Of a stretch of 64,000 nucleotides of DNA, positions 52,992-61,568 are shown piece after piece (the first letter of the stretch is position 1; every line of letters starts with the position of its first letter). Made by a program: the position numbers and the translations under genes. Source of the stretch: Flagellimonas onchidii (lineage in GTDB: Bacteria; Bacteroidota; Bacteroidia; Flavobacteriales; Flavobacteriaceae). The DNA is taken from contig NZ_SRXX01000001.1 of NCBI RefSeq assembly GCF_004804315.1, positions 124,001 to 188,000 on the forward strand. The letters are read 5' to 3'. Below the pieces are notes generated by a model. That model was not told the origin of the DNA. It saw nothing but the letters and a program-made list of their open reading frames with translations, and made no database searches.

Positions 52992-54178
52992 TATTCTATA
53001 TCTATTTTTAGGGAGAAGGCATCCGAATTCCCATCGACTTTGTTCAAGTTCAGTATTTCAATTTTTCTCACCCAAGGATTTTTCCGCAACCTTTTCACCC
53101 ATTGGTTCAGAAAAAAACTATTGCTTGTTCTACCGTTTATAAGGAGTGTATTGAAATCCATCGATATGGTTTCATTTCCCTTGACCTTCTTCAACAATGG
53201 ATTTACCTGGAGTCCGTTCAATGTGATTCCTTCAGGAACTGTTTTTACAACCTCATTGACATAAAAGGAAATGAAGTTTTTGTTCAACACCCCCGAGTTC
53301 TCAACAATAAAGCGTTTGTTGATCACATCTTCCTCCATTTTTTTGAGCTGCGCATAGTTGTCATTGAAATGATAGAGCTGCTCTTCATACTCCACATACT
53401 TCTTATTGTAGTGTTGTAGCAACAAATAACTGCCCATAAGGGCCAATAAAAAAAGGGCTAGTGCTCCCACCGAAGCATATTCAAATATCCTTTTTTGCTT
53501 TTGTTCCTTTAGATTGGCAAATAGATAATCTGCGTCATAATCAATGCTATCCGATGGGTACAAGTGGCTCAACAAGGAGGACAAGAGCACAACTTCATTT
53601 CCGCTTAATCGATCGTCACCGACCAGATATGTTGGGGAGTCAAGTTCGTGACCCACACGTGCATAATCCATAAGGTCGGTATTTCTAAAGACCAATTGTT
53701 CACCATCCAACTGCAAAACATCCCCATTGACCATACCCTTGCCTATATGGGCTACGAAAGGCCCTATACTGTAATCGACCACTTGGTATTTGGCATCCTT
53801 AAATATGGCAAATTGTCCATCTACCGTTTCCTTTCGGCAGATGGAAATGAAGTTATGGGCATCCTGAAAAAGGGTATAGCTATAAAAATCATCGGGATTT
53901 CCATTGAAAAGGACTTCCTTGATGTAATTCCCTTTTGTACTGACTTTTTTACTGACAACACCTCTTCCCGAAAAATTGAGTATGATTTGTGTATCGGTTT
54001 TTACTTCCTTTTGGATCTGATCAAAATCATTTGCAGCAAAAGATTTTTTTACCGATAGCTGTTCCTTATCCTTTTCAAGTTCCAACACATGGTACTTTAT
54101 GGCGTCACCAAAAACAACCCTTATGACAGCAAAGGTCTTGCTGCCGAAAATGTCGATATTTTTCAAATTTAAAAGCAT
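52991..54178 (-). CDS. GspL-like protein (PilM-PilN fusion layout)
   Basis: 395 residues. The N-terminal about 220 residues look like a degenerate actin-like cytoplasmic domain (KNIDIFGSKTFAVIRVVFGDA). A membrane helix follows (YASVGALALFLLALMGSYLLL, about 232-252), then a coiled coil and a periplasmic ferredoxin-like domain (ITLNGLQVNPLLKKV, SNSFFLNQWVKRLRKNPWV). This is the GspL arrangement, equal to PilM plus PilN. The ATG at 54178 overlaps the secretin stop as TGATG. Confidence 0.75.
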   Translation of the reverse strand: MLLNLKNIDIFGSKTFAVIRVVFGDAIKYHVLELEKDKEQLSVKKSFAANDFDQIQKEVKTDTQIILNFSGRGVVSKKVSTKGNYIKEVLFNGNPDDFYSYTLFQDAHNFISICRKETVDGQFAIFKDAKYQVVDYSIGPFVAHIGKGMVNGDVLQLDGEQLVFRNTDLMDYARVGHELDSPTYLVGDDRLSGNEVVLLSSLLSHLYPSDSIDYDADYLFANLKEQKQKRIFEYASVGALALFLLALMGSYLLLQHYNKKYVEYEEQLYHFNDNYAQLKKMEEDVINKRFIVENSGVLNKNFISFYVNEVVKTVPEGITLNGLQVNPLLKKVKGNETISMDFNTLLINGRTSNSFFLNQWVKRLRKNPWVRKIEILNLNKVDGNSDAFSLKIDIE

Positions 54179-56070
54179 CAATACACTACTGTTGGTTTGA
54201 TAAAGACATGGAGTTTAGACTTGCTGTTGCTCTTCCTTCGACTACTGAAGAACCATTTTAAAACGGGAACCTTCGAAAGTCCAGGTGTTCCGGTGCCGGA
54301 ATTCTCTTTGTCCAATTGATCAAGGCCGCCCAACAAAATCATCTCCCCGTTCAAACAGCGTACCAAGGACTCAAATTGTTGTGTTGCCTTTCCTGGAGGG
54401 GCATTCTCACCCTGTCTCCCTAAAAAGGTACTCCGTTCCACCAAGATGTTCAAGGTAATCTGCTCGTCCTTGGACACAAAGGGTTTGATATTGACACTCA
54501 AGTTGGCATCGGTAGATTTCCATTGGCCCGATTGCAGTATGTCATTCCCCAGACCACTGTTGATCAACCTATTGTTCTGTTCAAAATAATAGCTGGTCTC
54601 ACCGATGGAGAGTTTGGCATCATGTCCGTTCAGGGTGGATATCTTGGGAGTAGATTTCAGATTAATGATCGAATTGTTCTCCAATGCCCTTAGGTTCAAG
54701 TAGAAATTCTCCGTAACCTTCCCAAGATTGAATATACCAAAGCCATTAAAGGCATCGATGAGCGAGTTTACCGAACTACTGTTCATGGACACATCGGTAG
54801 TGGGAAAAAGGACACCGGAAGTTGTCCTGCGTTCATTGTCCAAACCGGCCTGGAGCCCTGTTTGCACCTCGCTTGATTTTTGGTACTGGACAATCAATAC
54901 CTCGATCAGTATCATCGGTACGACCACATCAATTTCCTTGATGTACTCTTTGATCTCCAAAATGCGTGGCCTTGATCCAGAAATAACGAATCCGTTAAGT
55001 TCAAAAAATTCTTTGATCTCTACGTTTTCCACTAAATCCTTGGGCAACGTCTCCAATACCGTCTCGATTGTCCGGTTTTCCAATTGGATCAATTCAGTAC
55101 TTCGGAGTCCTTCCACATTTTGATCTCCAATAAGGTAAAAATCTCCAGTTTTCTTATAGGTGAACTTTTTGCCCTTGAACACATGATCCAAAAGATCTTC
55201 GAAGGTGATCATTTCGGAGACCAAGGTTGTGGTAAGCCCATCCGGTCGGTTGTACATAAAGTAATTGACATGCAATTGGTCTGCCACTTCAGTGATCAAA
55301 GCGGTAATATCGGCATCAAAGGCCTTTATGCTGATATATCCATTGTCCTCGACCTTGATCTCTGCGGAGGATTCCAAACTGGCCAAGCTCTTCAGGCCTT
55401 TCCCTTTTTTCTTTGGATTGTTGGACGGCTCGATGGGCTCCATATCCTTTTCCAGATAATAAAATCCATTGTCATCGATGGTCAAGATCATCTGATTGGA
55501 TTTGGCCATCATTTCGACCACTTGCTCAAAGGGACGGTTCAAGATATAGGCCGATACCTGTTTGTCTTTCAAGGCAGGGCCTAGTACGAGGTTCTTACCT
55601 GAGATGTCCGTAATCCGTTTTGCCACGCTTTCCAATGGTTCATTGGAAAGCTTGATGGAAAGGAAATTGTTCTTGTCATTATAGGTGGCCTCTATTTCCT
55701 TGGGCTTGGGCAATTCCTTGACCTCTCGTTCAACTTTCTTTTTTGAAAACACGATGATATTGTTGACAATGCCAATCTCCAAATCGAATTTCTTTACAAT
55801 GAACAGAAATACATCCTTTACTGGAATCTCAAAAAAACTGCTCTCCACCACATTGGAAAGTTCGGAATCCACACTCAAATTTATCTTGTACTCAAGGGCT
55901 ACGGAGTTCAAAAATTCATAAATGGTAAGCCCCGAAATATCAATGGTTATCTTTTCATTCAGTGCTTCATGTTCAACTGCATAGTCAGTGAGCAATGTTT
56001 CGGCATCTGATTGCGCAAACACACCAAAGCTTATGGAAAGAAAGAATATGTATGTCAAAAAGTTCTTCAT
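54178..56070 (-). CDS. gspD: Type II secretion/type IV pilus secretin
   Basis: 630 residues from MKNFLTYIFF; an ATG 9 bp earlier (56079) is also possible. Signal peptide to FGVFAQ. An STN-like domain (ITIDISGLTIYEFLNSVALEYKI) is followed by repeated N domains and the secretin core (about 380-625): VPMILIEVLIVQY, LRALENNSIINLKSTPKISTLNG, and the C-terminal GLSKVPVLKWFFSSRR. It forms the outer-membrane channel. Its internal AIDs resemble GspD more than PilQ in lacking an AMIN domain. Confidence 0.9.
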   Translation of the reverse strand: MKNFLTYIFFLSISFGVFAQSDAETLLTDYAVEHEALNEKITIDISGLTIYEFLNSVALEYKINLSVDSELSNVVESSFFEIPVKDVFLFIVKKFDLEIGIVNNIIVFSKKKVEREVKELPKPKEIEATYNDKNNFLSIKLSNEPLESVAKRITDISGKNLVLGPALKDKQVSAYILNRPFEQVVEMMAKSNQMILTIDDNGFYYLEKDMEPIEPSNNPKKKGKGLKSLASLESSAEIKVEDNGYISIKAFDADITALITEVADQLHVNYFMYNRPDGLTTTLVSEMITFEDLLDHVFKGKKFTYKKTGDFYLIGDQNVEGLRSTELIQLENRTIETVLETLPKDLVENVEIKEFFELNGFVISGSRPRILEIKEYIKEIDVVVPMILIEVLIVQYQKSSEVQTGLQAGLDNERRTTSGVLFPTTDVSMNSSSVNSLIDAFNGFGIFNLGKVTENFYLNLRALENNSIINLKSTPKISTLNGHDAKLSIGETSYYFEQNNRLINSGLGNDILQSGQWKSTDANLSVNIKPFVSKDEQITLNILVERSTFLGRQGENAPPGKATQQFESLVRCLNGEMILLGGLDQLDKENSGTGTPGLSKVPVLKWFFSSRRKSNSKSKLHVFIKPTVVY

Positions 56071-56071
56071 A

Positions 56072-57490
56072 TCATGCATTGATTAATAGGGAATAAATTT
56101 CCTCAATGGAGGTCGTCCCATCCGATAGCAGGTCAAATGCCTTGTCCGCAAGGGTCTGATAATCATATTTAATGTTGTCCTTGATATTCTGGGGATGCTC
56201 TTTGATAACGGAAACGATATCATCGAGCATGGGAATCACCTCATAAATGGCAACCCTTCCCTTGTAACCTGTGTAGTAACAATCTGGGCATCCCTTTGGC
56301 CCATAATAGCTTTCCAAAGGTTTGGGTATTGTATAGCCCATGGGAAAATCCTTGGAATCAAAAGGCACCTGTTCCTTACAAGAACCGCAAAGCCTTCGTA
56401 ATAAACGTTGGGCAACCGAGGCATTCAGGGTCTCAGCGATATAAAAAGCAGGCACCCCCATATCCACCAATCTGGAAATGGTTCCTATGGCCGAGTTCGT
56501 ATGGATGGTGGACAATACCAAATGCCCTGTAAGCGAAGCACGTATGGCCATTTTTGCAGTTTCCGCATCCCTGATCTCCCCTAGCATGATAATATCCGGA
56601 TCCTGCCTTAAAAACGATCGCAATGCACTGGTGAAATTCAAACCGATATCCTCCTTTAACTGTACTTGGTTGATTCCTTTGAGCGTATATTCGATAGGAT
56701 CTTCCACCGTTACAATATTCCGCTTGTTATCATTCAACAGTTTTAAGGTAGCGTATAGTGTAGTGGTCTTTCCTGAACCGGTAGGTCCACTGATCAGCAC
56801 AATTCCATTGGATTGCTTTATGGCCTCTTTATATATTCTATATTGTTTTTCCTCAAACCCCACATCTTCAAGGTTCAAGTGGGAGGTGTCCCGTCCCAAT
56901 AAGCGCATCACGGTTTTTTCCCCATGCAGAGTCGGCAAAATGGATACTCGAATGTCAAAATCCTCATAATTGATACGCCCGTCCTGTGGCAGTCGTTTCT
57001 CGGTAATGTCCAGATTGGCCTCAATCTTTATTTTATTGGTCATTTCCAAATAGGAGTCCTTGGGAAGTTTGTACTTTTCAATGAGCAGCCCATCAATGCG
57101 AAACCGTATCCGGGCCTCGTCCTCGTATACCTCAAAATGGATATCACTGCTCCCAATGGCCTTGGCCTCCATCACCAGATTGTCCAAAAAATCCTTTCCA
57201 GTGGAAATGGTCTGCCCGTTATCCACGTTCCCGGTAAACTCTTCCTTTCTGTAATATTCATAGAGTGCCTTGTTCAATACCTGCTCAGGCACTTCACAGA
57301 ACAGGATCCTTTTTCCCAAATAGAGCTCCAATTCTTCAGCGGTAGTCTGCGTGGCATTTGATGTCGAAACATAAAGTTCCAATGCTTCACCCGATTCCTT
57401 CTTGGGTACAACACGGTAATGGTGAGCCAAATCGGCATTGATGATCTGTCTGACCTCCACGGATATCGCTATGTTCTCCAAATACTCCAA
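56072..57490 (-). CDS. gspE: GspE/PilB-type assembly ATPase
   Basis: 472 residues. Motifs in order: Walker A SGPTGSGKTTT near residue 234, Asp box IVTVEDPIEY, Walker B DPDIIMLGEIRD, His box GHLVLSTIHTN, and a zinc tetracysteine (CGSC and CPDC). It powers pseudopilus extension from the cytoplasm. It is the only such ATPase in the operon; no PilT-like retraction ATPase is present. The frame opens 12 bp earlier and has no ATG near, so translation most likely starts at TTG (57490). Confidence 0.92.
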   Translation of the reverse strand: MEYLENIAISVEVRQIINADLAHHYRVVPKKESGEALELYVSTSNATQTTAEELELYLGKRILFCEVPEQVLNKALYEYYRKEEFTGNVDNGQTISTGKDFLDNLVMEAKAIGSSDIHFEVYEDEARIRFRIDGLLIEKYKLPKDSYLEMTNKIKIEANLDITEKRLPQDGRINYEDFDIRVSILPTLHGEKTVMRLLGRDTSHLNLEDVGFEEKQYRIYKEAIKQSNGIVLISGPTGSGKTTTLYATLKLLNDNKRNIVTVEDPIEYTLKGINQVQLKEDIGLNFTSALRSFLRQDPDIIMLGEIRDAETAKMAIRASLTGHLVLSTIHTNSAIGTISRLVDMGVPAFYIAETLNASVAQRLLRRLCGSCKEQVPFDSKDFPMGYTIPKPLESYYGPKGCPDCYYTGYKGRVAIYEVIPMLDDIVSVIKEHPQNIKDNIKYDYQTLADKAFDLLSDGTTSIEEIYSLLINA

Positions 57491-57499
57491 GATCTTGTT

Positions 57500-57985
57500 T
57501 TATAATAAAATATCAATGTCCGTTAGATGCTGTGCCAGTGTTGTTCCAATCAAGAAAATGGACAGAAATCCTGCTAAAGGAATGGTTTTGTACTTAGGAT
57601 ATATGGATTTCATGACGATGAAGAGAACCAAGGAAAAGAGCATCCCCATAACAAAGAACTGGACATAGCCCCTGAAATGGAACAAGGGGACTAAAGCGAT
57701 CAGAAACCATATATCACCCCAGCCAATAAGAGCATCAAAAGGGTTAACATACCTCTTTGCCTTAATTGAAAAATATAGGGTGACCACTAAAAGATTCAAC
57801 GCAAGAAAAAGCAACGACGAGATCCAATCCATATGGATAAACCGCATCAAGTCCCAGTTAATGGCAATGCCCAGACCAAAAATGGCTACTGGCAGCAATA
57901 TATGGATCAAGCGTAGTTTGACATCTTGGTAAACGACCAAGGCCAATACCGCCATCAATATGATATATAGTATACCCTGTATCAA
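57500..57985 (-). CDS. Prepilin peptidase (A24 family), short form
   Basis: 161 residues with about six helices and the two catalytic aspartates of A24 peptidases: D21 in YQDVKLRL and D91 in GWGD. It lacks the N-terminal methyltransferase domain of GspO/PilD, resembling the short TadV/archaeal type. It should cleave the four pilin-like proteins encoded here. The start is TTG at 57985, overlapping the stop of gspG (TTGA). Confidence 0.85.
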   Translation of the reverse strand: MIQGILYIILMAVLALVVYQDVKLRLIHILLPVAIFGLGIAINWDLMRFIHMDWISSLLFLALNLLVVTLYFSIKAKRYVNPFDALIGWGDIWFLIALVPLFHFRGYVQFFVMGMLFSLVLFIVMKSIYPKYKTIPLAGFLSIFLIGTTLAQHLTDIDILL

Positions 57986-58425
57986 TCCTTTACTGTTTCG
58001 ACCAACAATTTGTTATGATCCACCTCCCAAGTGTTGAAGTTGCCATCCCCATCAAAATCGGATAAGGAGACCGCCCTTGCCTTAAAGGAGTTTATCGAAG
58101 CTTCCATAATCTCTATCTTGTATATGGCCTGTCCGCCTTCGCTTATGGTCGGAGCCGGCTCAAATCCCAAAGCCTGAAAATCACTCGAATACTTTGAAAA
58201 CCTATAAAAATGGCTTTTCTGCAGTCCATAAAGGTGGTTCAACATGCTTTGAGCCTCAATGGCCTTTGCCTGTGCGATTACCGAGGTCTGGTTGGGCAAC
58301 ACCAAAAGGATCAATATCCCAATGATGCAGAGTACCACCAATAGTTCCGACATGGAATAGGCCTTTGCCCACATTTTCTTTCGCAGGTTCTTTTTGAACC
58401 TTCCATTGCTCTTTATTCTTTTCAT
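57982..58425 (-). CDS. gspG: Major pseudopilin GspG-like
   Basis: 147 residues with a 22-residue basic leader and cleavage site AKA^YSMSE (A22/Y23, Glu27 at +5), then a long hydrophobic helix (LLVVLCIIGILILLVLPN). The C-terminal domain has DFDGDGNFNTWEVDHN, an EF-hand-like calcium site reminiscent of the calcium loop of GspG. It is likely the main shaft subunit. It sits immediately between the platform gene and the peptidase gene. Confidence 0.85.
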   Translation of the reverse strand: MKRIKSNGRFKKNLRKKMWAKAYSMSELLVVLCIIGILILLVLPNQTSVIAQAKAIEAQSMLNHLYGLQKSHFYRFSKYSSDFQALGFEPAPTISEGGQAIYKIEIMEASINSFKARAVSLSDFDGDGNFNTWEVDHNKLLVETVKD

Positions 58426-58429
58426 ACGG

Positions 58430-59560
58430 TTAGTTTTGCAAAATTTTACTCAAATCGAACATGGGGGAATACATAGCTATCAAAACGACCCCAACAATTG
58501 AACCTATGACGACTATGATCAAGGGTTCAATGATCACCCCGATCATTTTGGTCTGGTGCTGGGTCTCCTCGTCATACTGCTTGGCCAAGCGTTCAAACAT
58601 TTCATCCAAGGTATTTACCTGTTCCGCCACACTGACCATGGAGATCAGCTTAAAATCATAGATGGCATGCTTTGCCAATGCGGTGGATAGCAAGGTTCCT
58701 TTGGAAACATCGGATTTCACCTTTTCCAGACTGGCCTCAAAGGGATAAAAACTGATCATTTTTTGTATCAGGTCCAACGAGGTGATCAAGGGGGTCTTGG
58801 CACTCAACAACAAACTCAACGATTGGCAAAAACGGGTGACATATAGTTTTTGGACCAAATTGCCCAGAAATGGAATTTTGAGTAGCATTTTTGATCGGAT
58901 CGACCGGTACGTCATATTTTTTCGATAGACATAGTGCAACACCATAAAAAATACAATGGTGCCAAAAAACACCGATGTGATCAAAGTGAAATTCTCTGAA
59001 AGCAATATCACTTTCTTGGTCAAAGCCGGTAGTTCCTTTCCAAATTGCCTGAAAACAGAAGAAAACATGGGCACCACATACTGCAACATGAAATACAGTA
59101 CCCCAAGGGTCAAGAGCATTACAAAGGAAGGATAGGTGAACACCGATACCATCTGACGGGTGGTTTTCACCTTCCGGTCAAAAAACTGGCTCAGCTCTTG
59201 GAGCACCTTACCCAATTTCCGGGTCTCCTCCCCAATCTTTATGCTATAGTATTCATAGGCCGAAAACTCTCCGGATTCCTTAAAGGCCTCATACAGCGAC
59301 TTGCCCCGCACCACCTGTTTGGTGATATCGGCAATAAACTGCTGGTGGACTTTCTTTTTTTGCTGGTTCTTCAATATATCCAGGGCCTGCCTAAAATCCA
59401 CCCCGGAGTTCAACAGAGTGGCAAATTCCTTATAGAATTCAACCTTGTTCTTGTTTGAAAACCCTTTTTTGAGCTCCATTTTAAGAAAATCGGAACCCGC
59501 CTTCTTTTTCTGAAGGTTTTTTGGTCTGTTGGACTGGTATGTGGATATATTAATGCCCAT
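58430..59560 (-). CDS. gspF: GspF/PilC-type inner-membrane platform protein
   Basis: 376 residues with the two GspF repeats, each a helical cytoplasmic domain followed by membrane helices: FYKEFATLLNSGVDFRQALDI (about 41-61) and FCQSLSLLLSAKTPLITSLDLI (second repeat), with IVVIGSIVGVVLIAMYSPMF near the C-terminus. It works with the ATPase to insert pilin subunits. The ATG overlaps the preceding stop by 1 bp. Confidence 0.92.
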   Translation of the reverse strand: MGINISTYQSNRPKNLQKKKAGSDFLKMELKKGFSNKNKVEFYKEFATLLNSGVDFRQALDILKNQQKKKVHQQFIADITKQVVRGKSLYEAFKESGEFSAYEYYSIKIGEETRKLGKVLQELSQFFDRKVKTTRQMVSVFTYPSFVMLLTLGVLYFMLQYVVPMFSSVFRQFGKELPALTKKVILLSENFTLITSVFFGTIVFFMVLHYVYRKNMTYRSIRSKMLLKIPFLGNLVQKLYVTRFCQSLSLLLSAKTPLITSLDLIQKMISFYPFEASLEKVKSDVSKGTLLSTALAKHAIYDFKLISMVSVAEQVNTLDEMFERLAKQYDEETQHQTKMIGVIIEPLIIVVIGSIVGVVLIAMYSPMFDLSKILQN

Positions 59561-60051
59561 TATTTGGTATACATCGAATTGATTCGATCCGCTATCGGTA
59601 TTTCCTTTGCTTCATAAATGGTGATGGGCTCCCCGTCCATTTTGGTGGTCAATGCAATGCCCATATAACTTTCATTGGCTTTCAGTTCAAAACCAGAGAT
59701 GCCAAGGTCAAATGTATCTTGTAAGGCACCTTCCCTATTTCTGATCACTTTATCCTCTAGGAACAGATAACCATGCTCCCCTTGCCTGAACCTTATGGTC
59801 AATCTGTTTTCCGTTTCCTTTTCAATGGCCAACCCCAAAAACAGATCAGTGGCCAATACGTGCTTAAACTGGTTAAAGGACACCATTTCCTCTTGATGCC
59901 TACCATAGGTGTACAATTGCTTGTTGAGCTGAACATAAATGGCGTATACCATCCCTATGATCAACGAACTGATGACCATGGCCACCAAAAGCTCTTGGAT
60001 GGTAAATGCCTTGATATGTGCCTTTCGGTCATGGAGCAACCACATACGCAT
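59560..60051 (-). CDS. Minor pseudopilin, GspJ-like
   Basis: 163 residues when started at the ATG at 60051; another in-frame ATG lies at 60066. Leader and site are IKA^FTIQE (A15/F16, Glu20 at +5), then a hydrophobic helix (LLVAMVISSLIIGMVYAI). The C-terminal part has LTIRFRQGEHGYLF and is larger than in major pilins, fitting GspJ/PulJ. It overlaps the upstream minor pilin gene by about 23 bp and gspF by 1 bp. Confidence 0.75.
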   Translation of the reverse strand: MRMWLLHDRKAHIKAFTIQELLVAMVISSLIIGMVYAIYVQLNKQLYTYGRHQEEMVSFNQFKHVLATDLFLGLAIEKETENRLTIRFRQGEHGYLFLEDKVIRNREGALQDTFDLGISGFELKANESYMGIALTTKMDGEPITIYEAKEIPIADRINSMYTK

Positions 60052-60373
60052 AGTTTTTTTTGCCATTGGGCAGATTTGCAATAAAGGTCACCTTATACGT
60101 ATTGGCCGATCCCCTATGCTGCTCCACTTTTTTGTTGATAGTGAACCCTAGGAACGTATAGTCCTCATCTTCCAACTGCATTTCATATTGTGTTGCCCAG
60201 AGCAGTTCCTTTACTTTTTGTTCAGCTTTATAATAGGGCAATCCCCTATCCCTTTTTAAAACACTTACATAGACCACAATGGCAATGGACAGGCATACCG
60301 CCACAATCACCATGGCGATAATGGACTCCGTCAGCGAGCTTGCTTTTACTTTATAGCGTTTTGATGATGCCAT
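60029..60373 (-). CDS. Minor pseudopilin, GspI-like
   Basis: 114 residues. The leader is short and the cleavage site VKA^SSLTE (A11/S12, Glu16 at +5) precedes a hydrophobic helix (SIIAMVIVAVCLSIAIVVYV). The small C-terminal domain (FTINKKVEQHRGS, KVTFIANLPNGKK) fits GspI. Its start overlaps the GspK-like gene by 23 bp. Confidence 0.72.
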   Translation of the reverse strand: MASSKRYKVKASSLTESIIAMVIVAVCLSIAIVVYVSVLKRDRGLPYYKAEQKVKELLWATQYEMQLEDEDYTFLGFTINKKVEQHRGSANTYKVTFIANLPNGKKNYAYVVAP

Positions 60374-61568
60374 AGGTCCTGTTATCGTTCTCGTTTACAA
60401 TACTTCCCAGAAAAATATCGGACATGGCCCTGCTGTCAATGACCCCTTCCGCTATATAGTTTTCATAGGACGATGCTTTTGTCCTTAGGTAAAAGTTGCC
60501 CGTGTACAATGTCCCCAGAATTTCTCCCTTTAAGTCTGTACTTCCCTCACAGTACACCTCGCCGACAACTTGGGCATTCTTGGCAATATGGATGACGTTG
60601 AACCCTTTGTTGTTCCCCAATACACCCGTCATGACCACTTTTCCCAATATTTTAGAGCTTTCAGCGAGGTTCACTTTGGTTTCCTCAAGTGCTTTGCCCT
60701 TTAAGTAAATAGTGGATGGGTATTTTAAGGTGACGTTTTCCCCAAGAACCACTTTCTGCGAAGCAATGACCTGTACCGTGCCTTCAAAACCTTTTTCAAA
60801 AGCAACTATGGGTGCATCGATCAAAATATCCTCAAAGCGGTTGTCCTTTTTGATGAAAATGGAATCTTGGGCACGCAATACGATTTTCCCCATCAGTTCC
60901 CGACCCATGATCTGATTTTCCAGCATTCGTATATGCAACGGTTTGTCCTCGAATGTCCTATATATAGGCTTCACTTTTTCAAATTCATCCAGAAAATGTA
61001 TCGTATCATTGCGTTGCTCAGGCAGGTAAAATGCTTCTTTAAGTTCGGGCAGTTTATTCTTTGAACGGTATTTTGTCCCCTCCAAAAAAGTAAAGGCACT
61101 GAACGATTGCGTGGTAATATATCCCCTTTTGATCCCTTTCTTGGGCAAATGGGCATCACCTACAATCTTGGCCTTGCCCACCATTTGCAACGGCTTGTCA
61201 TTGTCCACCAAGTACAGTGCTGGCCTCGATTCCAATTTCCGACCTACTAGGACACTTCTGGAAACGGTGTCCTTTTTAAAGACCGATCGCACATGTAGTA
61301 CAGGGTAAAGGCCCCATTGGGAAACGGTCCCATGGGAAACTATCCCGTTTTCAAAAAGATCTATAGTTTCAGAACCATTTTTAAGGCTTTCCACCTTGGC
61401 CAAATAATAGTTGGTGGCCGAGCGATTGTTCTCCAAAAGCTCGGTACGGGTCTCCATGTTCAGGGCGAAGAGATTGGAAAAATGGCTCATGAGCAATAGG
61501 GCCGAGCAGCAGATGCCCACCAACACACAGACCATAATGGCATAATATAACGAACCCGCCTTAAGCAT
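60351..61568 (-). CDS. GspK/PilX-like pilin-type protein with beta-solenoid-like body
   Basis: 405 residues from the ATG at 61568. The leader LKA^GSLYY (A4/G5) ends without Glu at +5, as in GspK; a hydrophobic helix (YAIMVCVLVGICCSALLLM) follows. The long body is unusual: many short G-x-V/I repeats (IASQKVVLGENVTL, IHIAKNAQVVGEVYCEG, LKGEILGTLYTGNFYL) look like a bactofilin/polymer-forming beta-solenoid. It may be the tip. An in-frame ATG at 61622 would overlap the upstream gene by 62 bp and add a non-pilin leader. Confidence 0.72.
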   Translation of the reverse strand: MLKAGSLYYAIMVCVLVGICCSALLLMSHFSNLFALNMETRTELLENNRSATNYYLAKVESLKNGSETIDLFENGIVSHGTVSQWGLYPVLHVRSVFKKDTVSRSVLVGRKLESRPALYLVDNDKPLQMVGKAKIVGDAHLPKKGIKRGYITTQSFSAFTFLEGTKYRSKNKLPELKEAFYLPEQRNDTIHFLDEFEKVKPIYRTFEDKPLHIRMLENQIMGRELMGKIVLRAQDSIFIKKDNRFEDILIDAPIVAFEKGFEGTVQVIASQKVVLGENVTLKYPSTIYLKGKALEETKVNLAESSKILGKVVMTGVLGNNKGFNVIHIAKNAQVVGEVYCEGSTDLKGEILGTLYTGNFYLRTKASSYENYIAEGVIDSRAMSDIFLGSIVNENDNRTYGIIKTL

